From positions 124,001 through 188,000 of the forward strand of contig NZ_JACBGI020000002.1 in NCBI RefSeq assembly GCF_013391765.2: DNA of 64,000 nt. Direction: 5' to 3'. Position 1 is the stretch's first letter; each line of letters opens with the position of its first letter. Positions 18,783 through 28,876 of this stretch are shown here, in pieces. The translations under genes and the position numbers were made by a program. Under the pieces are notes generated by a model that saw nothing but the letters and a program-made list of their open reading frames with translations, was not told where the DNA came from and did not search any database. Source of the DNA: Thiomicrorhabdus heinhorstiae. GTDB lineage: Bacteria > Pseudomonadota > Gammaproteobacteria > Thiomicrospirales > Thiomicrospiraceae.

Positions 18783-19538
18783 TCAATCCTTGCCGCCGAT
18801 CTTATATAAATATAAATGTGTCTGGCGCCGATCATTCAGCACCCAAATATCGTCCGGTTCGACATCCGGCACATGAAAACTGTTGGAAACAAACCACCCG
18901 TTTTCGGGCATCTCTTCCTGAACCTTAAGCCACAGTGTTGCCATAGGCTTTGGTGATAAAAAAGCATACACCAAATCGTATTCGGCCAAATTGACCTGCC
19001 ACAAGTCATCGGGGTGAATTTCGACCGGATAAGATCGACTGCGCCATTTCGCAATCCAGAAAACCAAAGGAGAAGTCTCAACGCCGACAGAGCGCACGAC
19101 CGACTCGACTGTCGTCATAAAACGGACATTCTCCCCAAAACCGCAACCAAGATCGATAAAACACCGTGAATGGTTTTGCCGTCCGATCATCGCTAAAGCC
19201 TGACGTGTCTTCGCATTCGTTAAGTACAAAGGAACCTGTTCCTTAAACGCATTCTTAAACAACAATACAATTAACAGAGCGATGACCAAGCCCCACCAAG
19301 GACTTAGAGGACTCAGCAACAGAAGATACAAACTCCAGGGAAAAACAAACTGTATCCATAACCACCAAGAAGCCATTCCAAGCAGCGCGCTTAAGAAAAC
19401 AGTTAGAAAAGATAAACTCCCAACCAGAAGCAAATCATTATAGGGCGGCGCAATCCAAAAACTGGCAAGGTAAACCAAACCCGCCAAAACAACTACCGCT
19501 ACCGCTTGAATTAACAGGGCCACTGCGATCCTAGGCAC
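18783..19538 (-). CDS. Membrane-anchored class I SAM-dependent methyltransferase
   Basis: 251-residue protein with three to four hydrophobic segments in the first 95 residues and a C-terminal methyltransferase domain. SAM-binding motif I is FIDLGCGFGENVRFM (about residue 127); DLVYAFLSP and a near-terminal LYLYKIG strand fit the Rossmann fold. The substrate is unknown; lipids or quinone-like membrane compounds are plausible. The start is a GTG with GGAG six bases upstream. It lies upstream of glnE on the same strand, with 71 bp between. Confidence 0.8.
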   Translation of the reverse strand: MPRIAVALLIQAVAVVVLAGLVYLASFWIAPPYNDLLLVGSLSFLTVFLSALLGMASWWLWIQFVFPWSLYLLLLSPLSPWWGLVIALLIVLLFKNAFKEQVPLYLTNAKTRQALAMIGRQNHSRCFIDLGCGFGENVRFMTTVESVVRSVGVETSPLVFWIAKWRSRSYPVEIHPDDLWQVNLAEYDLVYAFLSPKPMATLWLKVQEEMPENGWFVSNSFHVPDVEPDDIWVLNDRRQTHLYLYKIGGKD

Positions 19539-19671
19539 TCACACTCCTGCACCAGCATATCTTACAATTTGCACCAAAATATTCCTTTTAACGCCCAACA
19601 AAAATTTGCGTTTTATACAATCTGGTTAGTTTTATTACCAACAACCTGTTTTTAAAGGCGTTTTTAATACT

Positions 19672-19690
19672 TTGGCACGCTAAATGTTTT
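19672..19690 (+). promoter_or_regulatory. Sigma-54-like promoter of glnK-amtB
   Basis: TTGGCACGCTAAATGTTTT has a perfect TTGGCACG -24 element. At -12 it has GT instead of GC, at the correct 12-bp distance. It is about 46 bp before glnK. A TTGCACCA NtrC-like half-site lies near 19569. Confidence 0.55.
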
Positions 19691-19726
19691 AAGCTTTATC
19701 GAACATTATTTCTTTATTTCATATGA

Positions 19727-20074
<348 letters not shown>

Positions 20075-20089
20075 TCAGAGGGACTCAAA

Positions 20090-21337
20090 ATGGAACAAAT
20101 ATTGCAATTAAGTTATGCTCTGGACACCTTCTATTTCTTAGTGTCCGGTGCTTTAGTTATGTGGATGGCAGCTGGTTTTGCCATGCTGGAAGCCGGCCTT
20201 GTCCGTGCTAAAAACACTACTGAAATCCTTGCCAAAAACGTTGGTCTTTTCGCTATCGCTTGTATTATGTACATGCTGGTTGGTTACAACATCATGTATC
20301 CAGGTGAAGCGGTATCAAGCTGGTTCCCAGGTATCAGCTTCCTACTAGGTGGTGACAACGAAGTTGCAGCAGTTATCGCTGGTGGCGACGACGCTCCTTA
20401 CTACTCTGGCATGTCCGACTTCTTCTTCCAGGTTGTATTCGTTGCAACAGCTATGTCGGTTGTTTCCGGTGCGGTTGCTGAACGTATGAAGCTTATGTCA
20501 TTCTTCGTTTTCGCAATCGTCTTTACCGGTTTCATCTACCCAATGGAAGGTTACTGGAAATGGGGTGGCGGCTTCCTTGATGGTCTTGGATTCCTAGACT
20601 TCGCTGGTTCAGGTATCGTTCACATGGCTGGTGCTGCAGCTGCTCTTGCCGGTGTCCTACTACTAGGCGCTCGTAAAGGCAAATACGGTCCTGACGGTGA
20701 ATCTCGCGCTATCCCTGGTGCGAACCTACCTCTTGCAACGCTTGGTACCTTCATCCTATGGTTGGGCTGGTTCGGATTCAACGGTGGTTCTGAATTGAAA
20801 GTATCAAACGTTGAAGAAGCAAATGCTGTAGCAATGGTATTCGTAAACACTCTAATGGCAGCTGCTGGTGGTGTAATCGGTGCGATCATCGCTTCTAAAG
20901 TCAAATTCGGTAAAATCGATTTAACCATGATGTTGAACGGTGCGCTAGCTGGTCTTGTAGCAATCACTGCTGAACCTCTAACTCCAAGCGCTCTGGCCGC
21001 AACTCTTATCGGTCTAGCTGGTGGTATCATCGTAGTCATCTCAATCCTAGTTATCGACACTAAATTGAAAATCGACGATCCAGTCGGTGCGATCTCTGTC
21101 CACGGTGTGGTCGGTCTATTCGGTCTAATCGCAGTTACCTTCACTAACGGTGACTCAAGCATCGGCTCTCAGCTGATCGGTGCAGCAGTAATCTTCGCCT
21201 GGGTATTCATCACCAGCTTGATTGTCTGGGGCATTCTGAAAGCAATCATGGGTATCCGTATCTCTGAAGAAGAAGAGTACGAAGGTGCCGACCAATCCGA
21301 ATGCGGAATGGAAGCTTATCCAGAATTCACCAAATAA
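20090..21337 (+). CDS. amtB: Ammonium transporter
   Basis: 415-residue Amt/Mep/Rh family channel with 11 TM segments. The pore twin histidines are in GSGIVHMAGAAAAL and ISVHGVVGLFGL; AGFAMLEAGLVRAKNTTEILAKN is the usual N-terminal signature. There is no obvious cleaved signal peptide, unlike E. coli AmtB. The C-terminal cytoplasmic tail (GIRISEEEEYEGADQSECGMEAYPEF) is the segment involved in GlnK gating. Forms an operon with glnK. Confidence 0.97.
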   Translation: MEQILQLSYALDTFYFLVSGALVMWMAAGFAMLEAGLVRAKNTTEILAKNVGLFAIACIMYMLVGYNIMYPGEAVSSWFPGISFLLGGDNEVAAVIAGGDDAPYYSGMSDFFFQVVFVATAMSVVSGAVAERMKLMSFFVFAIVFTGFIYPMEGYWKWGGGFLDGLGFLDFAGSGIVHMAGAAAALAGVLLLGARKGKYGPDGESRAIPGANLPLATLGTFILWLGWFGFNGGSELKVSNVEEANAVAMVFVNTLMAAAGGVIGAIIASKVKFGKIDLTMMLNGALAGLVAITAEPLTPSALAATLIGLAGGIIVVISILVIDTKLKIDDPVGAISVHGVVGLFGLIAVTFTNGDSSIGSQLIGAAVIFAWVFITSLIVWGILKAIMGIRISEEEEYEGADQSECGMEAYPEFTK

Positions 21338-21362
21338 TTCTGAATTTAACTCCTCGGCTCTT

Positions 21363-21391
21363 AACCCCGCGCAATGCGGGGTTTTTTTTGC
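21363..21391 (+). terminator. Intrinsic terminator of glnK-amtB
   Basis: AACCCCGC-gcaat-GCGGGGTT stem (21363-21383) followed by a run of T. Confidence 0.9.
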
Positions 21392-21454
21392 CTGCAATTA
21401 ATGGTCGGAAAAAGAAAGAATCGAGAAGTGGTGAATCGATTGATTTGATGCGCG

Positions 21455-21883
21455 CTATAAATTACGGATGCGATACAACAATTTGAGCCAGCGCATTTTC
21501 AGCGAAGGTTTGAGCTTAATCGGGTGACGATAACGTAACACCACAGGTGTGGCTTGTGGATTGAATAACGGATGCTCCGGCCAACTCATAATATCATCGT
21601 AAGCAAAGCCACTGTCCAGCGCGATGAGCTGCCATGGCAAAACCTGATTACCATACCTTGCCTGAGGTCCATTTACATCGAAAACCAAGGGAATTTTTTC
21701 TTCCAGAACAACCGTTTCAGTTTCGCCGGATTCCTTCCAGATGCGAATCACCTCACCCTGCTCCAATAAAGTACCATATGGCAGGAACTGATAATTGGCG
21801 TTCAAACTCGTAACAGGGTTATCAACCAAAGGCGGTCCCTCGGGGAATTTAAACTGGCAATAACCGCCCGAACAACATGACAT
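21455..21883 (-). CDS. Hypothetical protein
   Basis: 142-residue soluble protein I do not recognise. It begins MSCCSGGYCQF, with three Cys in the first nine residues that could bind metal. The rest looks beta-rich (YQFLPYGTLLEQGEVIRIW, TVVLEEKIPLVFDV), followed by PWQLIALDSGFAYDDIMSW and a basic C-terminus. A purine-rich stretch precedes the ATG. It stands alone between the amtB terminator and the candidate small RNA. Confidence 0.65.
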   Translation of the reverse strand: MSCCSGGYCQFKFPEGPPLVDNPVTSLNANYQFLPYGTLLEQGEVIRIWKESGETETVVLEEKIPLVFDVNGPQARYGNQVLPWQLIALDSGFAYDDIMSWPEHPLFNPQATPVVLRYRHPIKLKPSLKMRWLKLLYRIRNL

Positions 21884-21987
21884 CGCTTTCTTCCCTTTCC
21901 ATTAAAACCGGAGTATAGTTAACAACTTACAGCTGAAGAAGCACAGTAAACTGCGACTCCAAACCCTGCAAATACTGTACAAACCCC

Positions 21988-22097
21988 TACAATTCTCACG
22001 GGCTGTAACCGAATTTTCGCTCCGTCATCATAAGAAAATTAGTGGACAGAGACAACATTTTCCATCCTCCTGCGGCAGATTAACTGCCGCTTTTTTT
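21988..22097 (+). ncRNA. Candidate small RNA with anti-Shine-Dalgarno motif
   Basis: An intergenic stretch of 330 bp holds an intrinsic terminator not linked to any gene: GCGGCAG-ATTAA-CTGCCGC plus seven T (22072-22097). Upstream are a -10-like TACAAT (21988-21993; the -35 is weak), which would start a transcript near 22000, and a 7-bp stem AATTTTC/GAAAATT (22012-22018 and 22034-22040). An unpaired segment ending in CCTCCT (22066-22071) follows. The layout of stem, single-stranded CU-rich seed and terminator is typical of trans-acting small RNAs. No known family was recognised. Confidence 0.4.
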
Positions 22098-22137
22098 ACC
22101 CCTTGCGAACTTTTGGTGCATTTACGACAAGTGCTAC

Positions 22138-22166
22138 AGACAATCGACTCAGCGATGCGCTATAAT
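22138..22166 (+). promoter_or_regulatory. Putative sigma-70 promoter of valS
   Basis: A perfect TATAAT -10 (22161-22166) lies 48 bp before valS. The -35 is poor (AGACAA, 17 bp spacer, or CAGACA with 18 bp). Confidence 0.55.
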
Positions 22167-22213
22167 CTAGCGATTATTTTTACAAAGTTTTTAATGAGTG
22201 ATTAAAAAGTTCT

Positions 22214-24982
22214 ATGGATAAGCACTTTGACCCCAACATGATTGAAACCAAGTGGTACCAAACTTGGGAAAAACAGGGTTATTTCAAACCGAAAAACACC
22301 GATTCCGCCCCTTACAGCATTATGATCCCGCCGCCAAACGTCACAGGCAGCCTGCATATGGGGCATGCTTTCCAAGACACTATTATGGACACACTCATTC
22401 GCTACCACCGAATGAAAGGTGAAGACACTCTATGGCAGCCGGGTACCGATCATGCCGGTATCGCAACACAAATGGTTGTAGAACGCCAACTGGCCGCTCA
22501 AGGCCTAAGTCGCCACGATCTCGGCCGCGACAAATTCATCGAAAAAATATGGGAATGGAAAGAGGAATCCGGCGGCACCATTACCAAGCAATTGCGTCGA
22601 ATGGGTGCGTCTCCGGACTGGAGCCGTGAGCGCTTCACCATGGATGACGGCCTGTCGGATGCGGTAAAAGAAGTTTTCGTTCGCTTGTACGAGGAGGATC
22701 TGATCTACCGCGGCAAGCGCCTGGTTAACTGGGACCCCGTACTGCACACAGCAGTTTCCGATCTGGAAGTCATTTCCGAAGAAGAACAAGGAAACCTGTG
22801 GCATATGCGCTACCCGCTTTCGGATGGTTCCGGCCACCTTGTCGTTGCTACTACCCGTCCGGAAACCATGCTGGGCGATCAGGCCGTCGCGGTACATCCT
22901 GAAGACGAACGCTATAAAAATCTAGTCGGTAAAACCATTACTTTGCCTCTGGTCGGGCGTGAAATTCCAATTATCGCCGATGACTATGTCGATATGGAGT
23001 TCGGAACCGGCTGCGTGAAAATCACCCCAGCACACGACTTCAACGACTATGAGATGGGTAAGCGTCACAACCTGCCAATGCTTAACATCCTGACGATTAA
23101 TGCCGCCATCAATGACGAAGCGCCGGAAAAATACCGCGGCCTGGATCGTTATGAAGCCCGTAAACAGATCGTTGCCGACCTCGAAGAGATCGGGCTGATG
23201 GAGTCGATCAAGCCGCATACCTTAATGGTTCCTCGCGGAGACCGTTCGCACGCCGTTATCGAGCCTTTTTTGACCGACCAATGGTACGTCGCCGTCGAAT
23301 CCCTGGCTAAACCGGCCATCGATGCGGTCAAAAACGGCGATATCGAATTCGTTCCGAAAAACTGGGAAAACACTTATTTTGAATGGATGAACAACATTCA
23401 GGACTGGTGTATCTCGCGTCAGATCTGGTGGGGTCACCGCATCCCGGCCTGGTATGATGCCGATGGCAATCTATATGTCGGACGCAGTGAAGCCGAAGTT
23501 CGCGAAAAACATCAGATTTCCGCCGATATCGAATTGACTCAGGACGCCGATGTACTGGACACCTGGTTCAGTTCTGCACTGTGGACTTTCTCAACCCTGG
23601 GCTGGCCGGATAACACCCCTGAACTGGCAAAATTTCACCCGACTTCCGTGCTGGTTACCGGTTTCGACATCATCTTCTTCTGGGTAGCCCGCATGATTAT
23701 GATGGCACTGAAATTCACCGGAGAAGTGCCATTCAAACAGGTCTATGTTCACGGACTGGTACGTGACGGTGAAGGACAGAAAATGTCCAAATCGAAAGGA
23801 AACGTACTGGACCCGATTGACTTGATTGACGGTATCGACCTGGAATCCTTGGTCGGTAAGCGCACCTATGGCATGATGCAACCAGAGAAAGCCGCTAAAA
23901 TCGAAAAAGCGACCCGCAAACAATTTGCCGACGGCATTCCGGCTTACGGAACCGATGCTCTGCGCTTTACTTTCGCCTCTCTTGCTTCAACCGGCCGTGA
24001 CATCCGTTTCGATTTGAACCGTGCCGAAGGATACCGTAACTTCTGTAACAAGTTGTGGAATGCAACCCGTTATGTATTAATGAACACGGAAGGTTACGAT
24101 ACCGGAGTCGACGAGAGCGCTACAATCGAACTATCCCTAGCCGACCGCTGGATCGTTTCCCGCCTACAGGAAGTCGAAAGCGAAGTTCAAAAGCATTTGG
24201 ACAGCTACCGCTTCGATCTGGCAGCCAACAGCTTGTATGAATTTACCTGGAACGAATACTGTGACTGGTATCTGGAACTGTGTAAACCGGTTCTGCAAAA
24301 AGACAGTTCGGAAGCTGCGAAACGTGGTACCCGTCGTACTCTGGTACGTGTACTGGAAGCCTTGCTGCGCTTAATGCATCCTATTATGCCGTTCATCACC
24401 GAGGAAGCCTGGCAAGCTGTCGCCCCGCTGGCAGGCAAAGACGGTGATACCATCATGCTGCAGCCGTACCCGCAAACCGATTCAAGTAAAATCGATTCGG
24501 ATGCGATGGCTGAGCTTGAATGGGTAAAACAATTTATCGTCGGTGTACGCAAAATTCGTTCGGAAATGGACATCGCGCCAAGCAAAGCTCTTCCGGTTCT
24601 GCTTGCCGGCTTAAACGATACCGATAGTCAATACCTTCAAAACAATCGACTTTACCTGAGCACTCTGGCTAAGCTGGAATCAATTGAGATTCTAGCCGAT
24701 GAAAACCAGGCGCCGGAATCGGCTGTAGCGCTAGTCGGCGAAATGAAGGTCTTGATTCCGATGGCCGGCTTGATCGACAAAGAGGCCGAACTAGCCCGAC
24801 TTGAAAAAGAAATCGGTAAACTGCAAGGCGAAATCAAACGTCTTGGCGGTAAACTGAACAATGAAAACTTTGTAGCCAAAGCCCCTCCGGCTGTAGTTGA
24901 AACCGAGCGCAAAAAGCTAGCGGATAGCCAAACTGCGCTCTCCAACCTCGAGGTCCAGTATGAGAAAATCCGTCAACTGTAA
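22214..24982 (+). CDS. valS: Valyl-tRNA synthetase
   Basis: 922-residue class Ia synthetase. The HIGH motif is HMGH at 48-51, and KMSKS is at residues 523-527. The CP1 editing domain lies between them ([36 protein letters not shown]). The anticodon-binding helical domain follows, then a C-terminal coiled coil (about 845-920, [23 protein letters not shown]) that contacts tRNA. The last 23 bp overlap the next gene. Confidence 0.98.
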   Translation: MDKHFDPNMIETKWYQTWEKQGYFKPKNTDSAPYSIMIPPPNVTGSLHMGHAFQDTIMDTLIRYHRMKGEDTLWQPGTDHAGIATQMVVERQLAAQGLSRHDLGRDKFIEKIWEWKEESGGTITKQLRRMGASPDWSRERFTMDDGLSDAVKEVFVRLYEEDLIYRGKRLVNWDPVLHTAVSDLEVISEEEQGNLWHMRYPLSDGSGHLVVATTRPETMLGDQAVAVHPEDERYKNLVGKTITLPLVGREIPIIADDYVDMEFGTGCVKITPAHDFNDYEMGKRHNLPMLNILTINAAINDEAPEKYRGLDRYEARKQIVADLEEIGLMESIKPHTLMVPRGDRSHAVIEPFLTDQWYVAVESLAKPAIDAVKNGDIEFVPKNWENTYFEWMNNIQDWCISRQIWWGHRIPAWYDADGNLYVGRSEAEVREKHQISADIELTQDADVLDTWFSSALWTFSTLGWPDNTPELAKFHPTSVLVTGFDIIFFWVARMIMMALKFTGEVPFKQVYVHGLVRDGEGQKMSKSKGNVLDPIDLIDGIDLESLVGKRTYGMMQPEKAAKIEKATRKQFADGIPAYGTDALRFTFASLASTGRDIRFDLNRAEGYRNFCNKLWNATRYVLMNTEGYDTGVDESATIELSLADRWIVSRLQEVESEVQKHLDSYRFDLAANSLYEFTWNEYCDWYLELCKPVLQKDSSEAAKRGTRRTLVRVLEALLRLMHPIMPFITEEAWQAVAPLAGKDGDTIMLQPYPQTDSSKIDSDAMAELEWVKQFIVGVRKIRSEMDIAPSKALPVLLAGLNDTDSQYLQNNRLYLSTLAKLESIEILADENQAPESAVALVGEMKVLIPMAGLIDKEAELARLEKEIGKLQGEIKRLGGKLNNENFVAKAPPAVVETERKKLADSQTALSNLEVQYEKIRQL

Positions 24983-25676
24983 AGCTCGAATTAGCCCTTT
25001 TGCCGCCGCTCTAGGACTGAGTCTTTCACTTATCTTCATCCCGGCAGGCCAAGCGTCTGCCGCGCAGGGGTATACCAATTATGTGACCGATTCGATCGAC
25101 ATCCCGGTTCGACGTGGACCTGGCTACAAGTTCAAAATCTCACAAATGTTGAAATCGGGCACTCCGGTCAAAATTCTTGAAGTCAACAAGGAAGGCTGGG
25201 CGTTGGTCGAGTACAACAAAAAAGGCGATCACCAAGGTTGGATGCCAACCAGTGTGCTGCAAAATCAGCCGATTGCCAAAACACAGCTAAAAGATCAAAT
25301 TGCCAAAACCAATCAATTGGAAGAAAAGCTCGGGGATTTAAATACCGAATTGAACACCCTGAAAGAACGTTTCACTTCGACAAAAACAGAGCTGGAAACC
25401 ACTAAAAAAGAGAAATTTGAGCTTGCCAAAGAGCTGAACCGCTTAACGACGCTCTCCAGTAATGCAGTCGAGCTGGATCAACAGAACCAAGAGATGAAAT
25501 TACGTCTCAGCGAGCTGGAGAATCACAACACCATTATGCGTGAACAGCTTGACCAGGCCAACGATACGGTAAAACGCCAATGGTTCTTAACCGGCGGTGG
25601 CGTCCTGCTTCTCGGGCTATTGCTCGGCCGCTTCTTTAGAGTGCCGACCAAGCGCAAACGCTGGGGCGAGATCTAA
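24960..25676 (+). CDS. TIGR04211-type SH3 domain protein (YgiM-like)
   Basis: 238-residue envelope protein. It has a signal peptide (about 1-34, ending SASA), a bacterial SH3 domain (about 38-102, [27 protein letters not shown]...GWMPTSVL), a long coiled coil (about 108-200), a TM segment (about 208-226) and a short basic tail. This matches the YgiM/TIGR04211 layout; the function is poorly known and cell-wall binding is assumed. The start codon lies inside valS, with GAGG before it, so translation is probably coupled. Confidence 0.85.
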   Translation: MRKSVNCKARISPFAAALGLSLSLIFIPAGQASAAQGYTNYVTDSIDIPVRRGPGYKFKISQMLKSGTPVKILEVNKEGWALVEYNKKGDHQGWMPTSVLQNQPIAKTQLKDQIAKTNQLEEKLGDLNTELNTLKERFTSTKTELETTKKEKFELAKELNRLTTLSSNAVELDQQNQEMKLRLSELENHNTIMREQLDQANDTVKRQWFLTGGGVLLLGLLLGRFFRVPTKRKRWGEI

Positions 25677-25696
25677 ATCGGTAAAACCGACATAAT

Positions 25697-25725
25697 AAAA
25701 AAGGAGCTTAACCGCTCCTTTTTTA
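25697..25725. terminator. Bidirectional intrinsic terminator
   Basis: AAGGAGC-ttaacc-GCTCCTT hairpin (25701-25720) with flanking A6 and T6. It lies between the convergent SH3-protein gene and dsbC. Confidence 0.9.
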
Positions 25726-25755
25726 TTATTGATCGCTTGAATCCAAAATCCCAAC

Positions 25756-26544
25756 CTATGGATTGATCCCCATAATCGGCAGCAACTTCTGAATCGGAAC
25801 AAAGCCCGGTAACAGGCGGCCATCGTCAAGAATAATATTCGGAGTTCCGTTAACCTGGAAATATCTCGCCTTATTTAAATGATCCTTAATCGGATTCGGA
25901 CAACTCTTCGGCACAACCTTACGCTCGTCCATCATGGTATCCATCGCCTTATTACGGTCGTCGGCACACCAGATGGAAACCGCTTTCAAATAGGCACTCG
26001 AACCGATACCAGCACGCGGATAAGAAAGGTAACGAACCGTGACACCGGCTTTGTTCAAGGCCGGAACCTGATGGTGGAATTTCACGCAGTACGGACAGTC
26101 AACATCGGTAAATACGGTTAGGAAGCGTCCCTTCTCACCTTTCTTAAGGCCTTTGGCCGGATAGATGATCATTGAACTTTCGGGAATGGCTGCCATCGCC
26201 AGTTTGCGCAGTTCGTTTTGCGTCTGTTCCGTCACGTTTTCCCGCGATTGCAGATCGATCAAACCGCCGTTAAACATGTATTTACCATCGGCAGACATAT
26301 AAACGATGGTCAAACCTGCCTGAACCTCGTAAACCCCATCGATCGGTGTTGGCTTAACAACCAGCCCTTTGGTGTCGTTCAGCATCTGCTTAAGCTGCTG
26401 CATGACCGCTTCAGGGATATTGCTATATTCTCCCGCCGAAGCTTTCGTTGCGGTTTGCGCTTGCGGGGCTGCCGGCGCCTGCTCGGCAAAAGCCGGCGAA
26501 GAAACCGCTAAACCAACCACAAGTGCCTTAATTAAATTCTTCAT
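25756..26544 (-). CDS. dsbC: Thiol:disulfide interchange protein DsbC
   Basis: 262-residue periplasmic disulfide isomerase. The signal peptide is residues 1-20 (ends AFA), followed by an Ala/Gln-rich linker (21-40) and a dimerisation domain (GVYEVQAGLTIVYMSADGKYMFNGGLIDL). The thioredoxin fold has the active site C150-P-Y-C153, and the cis-proline loop is GTPNIIL. A second Cys pair, in IWCADD and KSCPNP, matches the structural disulfide of DsbC. Located just after xerD on the same strand, an arrangement shared with E. coli. Confidence 0.95.
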   Translation of the reverse strand: MKNLIKALVVGLAVSSPAFAEQAPAAPQAQTATKASAGEYSNIPEAVMQQLKQMLNDTKGLVVKPTPIDGVYEVQAGLTIVYMSADGKYMFNGGLIDLQSRENVTEQTQNELRKLAMAAIPESSMIIYPAKGLKKGEKGRFLTVFTDVDCPYCVKFHHQVPALNKAGVTVRYLSYPRAGIGSSAYLKAVSIWCADDRNKAMDTMMDERKVVPKSCPNPIKDHLNKARYFQVNGTPNIILDDGRLLPGFVPIQKLLPIMGINP

Positions 26545-26653
26545 CCTCAGAATCTCTTTTTTAAACTAAATTATTTGCAAAGCTGTGACTATACCACGCC
26601 TGCCGACTGGTTTAAAAGCAAACAACTTCGAACAAAAGCTGACTATCGTCTTA

Positions 26654-27544
26654 TCAACCTCGCGGGTGGTGAGCATGATGCAGCTGATGCAACCGCTCCT
26701 TGGCGACATGAGTATAAATTTGCGTAGTGGAAAGATCGCTGTGACCAAGCAGAAGCTGTACGCTGCGCAGATCGGCGCCGTGATTCAACAAATGGGTGGC
26801 AAAGGCATGCCGCAATCCGTGAGGCGACAATTCACCCCGTATTCCTGCCTGTTTGGCCAGATTTTTGACCCTGTGCCACAATGTCTGCCGTGTCATGGCC
26901 CGCCCCTGCTGAGAAATAAACAGTGCCTCGCCCCAGGCATGTTTCAACAATACCGGCCTGGCGTTTCGCATATAGCGCTGCAACCATTCGATAGCGATCT
27001 CACCCAGAGGTACGATCCGTTCTTTATTCCCTTTTCCGACGACTTGAACCAGACCGGCTGATAAATTTAACTGTTCCAGCGGTAGAGTCACCACTTCGGA
27101 AACCCGTAACCCCGTCGCATACATCAGTTCCAATATCGCTCGATCACGCAGCCCTAACGGAGTTAAAGTATCCGGCGCCCTTAGCAGATCTTCAACCTGC
27201 TGCTCGCTTAATACTGCAGGTATCGACTTGGTCAACTTGGGACCTTTCAATAGAGCCGTCGGGTCGGCAGCGAAATCCTGATACTGCAGGCCCCACTGAT
27301 AGAACTGCTTTAATGCCGAAAGCAACCGCGCATTACTGCTGGCGGTGCGCGTCTCCTGCATTTCAAGCATAAAGCCTTTCAGATCTTCTCCCTGAATACC
27401 GGACAAGCCGTCAAGTGCATGTTCCGGCATCCACTCAAGCAATAACTTTAAGTCACGCCTATAGGCCTGCACGGTATTTTGACTCAACCCCTGGTTCAAA
27501 GAGAGGAACTGTAGAAAATCGTTGATAAGTTGCTGATCGCTCAT
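26654..27544 (-). CDS. xerD: Site-specific tyrosine recombinase XerD
   Basis: 296-residue tyrosine recombinase that, with XerC, resolves chromosome dimers at dif. The SAM-like N-terminal core-binding domain is about 1-90. The catalytic set is complete: R147 (ATGLRVSE), K171 (VGKGNKER), H242 and R245 (PHGLRHAFATHLL), H268 (LLGHSDLSTTQ) and nucleophile Y277 (IYTHV). Its position next to dsbC fits XerD rather than XerC. No dif-like site is visible nearby. Confidence 0.95.
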   Translation of the reverse strand: MSDQQLINDFLQFLSLNQGLSQNTVQAYRRDLKLLLEWMPEHALDGLSGIQGEDLKGFMLEMQETRTASSNARLLSALKQFYQWGLQYQDFAADPTALLKGPKLTKSIPAVLSEQQVEDLLRAPDTLTPLGLRDRAILELMYATGLRVSEVVTLPLEQLNLSAGLVQVVGKGNKERIVPLGEIAIEWLQRYMRNARPVLLKHAWGEALFISQQGRAMTRQTLWHRVKNLAKQAGIRGELSPHGLRHAFATHLLNHGADLRSVQLLLGHSDLSTTQIYTHVAKERLHQLHHAHHPRG

Positions 27545-27610
27545 AACGGATACTTAATTTACCCTTTCCGTCTATCTTATTCGATTTAACATTTCAGGCA
27601 GACATAAAAA

Positions 27611-27640
27611 AACGCCTGCTGAACAAGTTCAACAAGCGTT
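27611..27640 (-). terminator. Intrinsic terminator of the rpsP-rimM-trmD-rplS operon
   Basis: Fourteen-bp stem with a 2-nt loop (arms 27611-27624 and 27627-27640, some G-U pairs in the minus-strand transcript). A run of T follows on the minus strand. Confidence 0.85.
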
Positions 27641-27679
27641 TCCGGAAAAAGTGTACGCTGCTTAAACAGCAGCGAAAAA

Positions 27680-28024
27680 TTATACTTTTTCTTTGATACG
27701 AGCCGCTTTACCAGAAAGGTTACGTAGATAGTAAAGTTTCGCACGACGAACCGCACCACGACGCTTAACAGTAATGCTGTCAACCAGTGGGCTGTAAGTT
27801 TGGAAAGTACGCTCTACACCAACACCGTGAGAGATCTTGCGAACGATGAAGTTTGAGTTGATACCGCGGTTTTTCTTAGCGATAACAACACCTTCATACG
27901 CCTGAAGACGTTCGTTTTTACCTTCAACAACTTTAACTTGAACAACAACCGTATCACCGGCACCGAATGCTGGGATTTCTTTAGTCATTTGTTCTGCTTC
28001 AATCTTTTTAATGATATCGCTCAT
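27680..28024 (-). CDS. rplS: 50S ribosomal protein L19
   Basis: 114-residue L19, located at the 30S-50S interface. It aligns over its length with E. coli L19: [71 protein letters not shown]. The ATG at 28024 (MSDIIKKIE) was chosen by homology and the GGAG upstream; an ATG five codons earlier is in frame. Last gene of the rpsP operon, with a 154-bp spacer from trmD. Confidence 0.97.
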   Translation of the reverse strand: MSDIIKKIEAEQMTKEIPAFGAGDTVVVQVKVVEGKNERLQAYEGVVIAKKNRGINSNFIVRKISHGVGVERTFQTYSPLVDSITVKRRGAVRRAKLYYLRNLSGKAARIKEKV

Positions 28025-28033
28025 TTTAAGCTT

Positions 28034-28093
28034 CTCCATTGGTGGCTCACTGCGTTTAAGTTATGCATTTTATGAGCCGCAGAGGTTTTGCCT
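28034..28093 (-). promoter_or_regulatory. Structured leader of rplS (candidate)
   Basis: The minus-strand transcript between trmD and rplS can fold as GGCUCA (28073-28078) with UGAGCC (28044-28049). Alternatively CUGCG (28078-28082) can pair with CGCAG (28050-28054); the two overlap and exclude each other. A separate AGAGG/CCTCT hairpin (28081-28095) precedes them. The helix ends 7 nt before the GGAG ribosome site. Possible autoregulatory leader; no known family was recognised. Confidence 0.3.
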
Positions 28094-28178
28094 CTGTTAA
28101 CTTTATCCAACATTTTCACGTCATAATCTAACGTCAGAGGTTGAATCCGAATTGTAGTCCCTCAACGAGAGGAGCGAT

Positions 28179-28871
28179 TTAATCGCCTTGGTATTTGGCC
28201 ATTAAATCAGGGCGTCGCTGCGCGGTACGCTGCAACTTTTGTTCATGACGCCAGGCGTCGATGTGCGCGTGATTACCACCCAACAAGATATCCGGAACAC
28301 GCATACCATTGACCTCTTCAGGTCGGGTATAGTGCGGACAGTCTAAAAGACCATCCGAAAAGGAGTCTTGTTCTGCCGATTGGTCGTGACCCAGGGCACC
28401 CGGAAGCAACCTAATCACAGAATCCATCAGCATCATGGCCGGTAATTCGCCACCACTGACGATAAAATCGCCAATGCAAATTTCTTCATCCACCTCTGTT
28501 GCCAGTAAACGCTCGTCGATTCCTTCATAACGCCCGCAAAGTAGGGTTAGAGAATCCATTTGCGATAACTGTTCCGCCTTCTGTTGAGTCAGCGGTGCAC
28601 CCTGAGGTGAAAGATAAATTACATGAGGTTTGGTTTCCTGGCTTTGGCGAATCGCATCGATGCTGTCTTTCAACGGCTGATACATCATCACCATGCCCGG
28701 GCCACCACCGTATGGGCGGTCATCCACCGTCTTATGACGGTCGTGAGTAAACTCACGCGGGTTCCAAGCCTGAAAAGAGTACAGTTCTTTTTGCAAAGCA
28801 CGCCGGCTTACGCCGGATTCGGTCAATGCGGAGAACATTTCAGGGAAGAGCGTGATAACATCAAATCTCAC
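28179..28871 (-). CDS. trmD: tRNA (guanine-37-N1)-methyltransferase
   Basis: 230-residue SPOUT methyltransferase that makes m1G37, preventing +1 frameshifts. The start is a GTG, giving (V/M)[12 protein letters not shown], the conserved TrmD N-terminus; an upstream in-frame TTG would overlap rimM. Motifs: [30 protein letters not shown], the trefoil-knot SAM site ([30 protein letters not shown]) and the catalytic Asp region [12 protein letters not shown]. It lies 5 bp after rimM. Confidence 0.96.
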   Translation of the reverse strand: MRFDVITLFPEMFSALTESGVSRRALQKELYSFQAWNPREFTHDRHKTVDDRPYGGGPGMVMMYQPLKDSIDAIRQSQETKPHVIYLSPQGAPLTQQKAEQLSQMDSLTLLCGRYEGIDERLLATEVDEEICIGDFIVSGGELPAMMLMDSVIRLLPGALGHDQSAEQDSFSDGLLDCPHYTRPEEVNGMRVPDILLGGNHAHIDAWRHEQKLQRTAQRRPDLMAKYQGD

Positions 28872-28876
28872 CCTGC

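Noticed and set aside
20620-21162. 180-residue minus-strand frame
   Set aside because: Shadow of amtB; its composition follows the codon bias of the opposite strand.
26654-27544. xerD as an integrase marking a mobile element
   Set aside because: It is the housekeeping XerD by full-length match and by position next to dsbC; no attachment sites, phage or plasmid genes are near.
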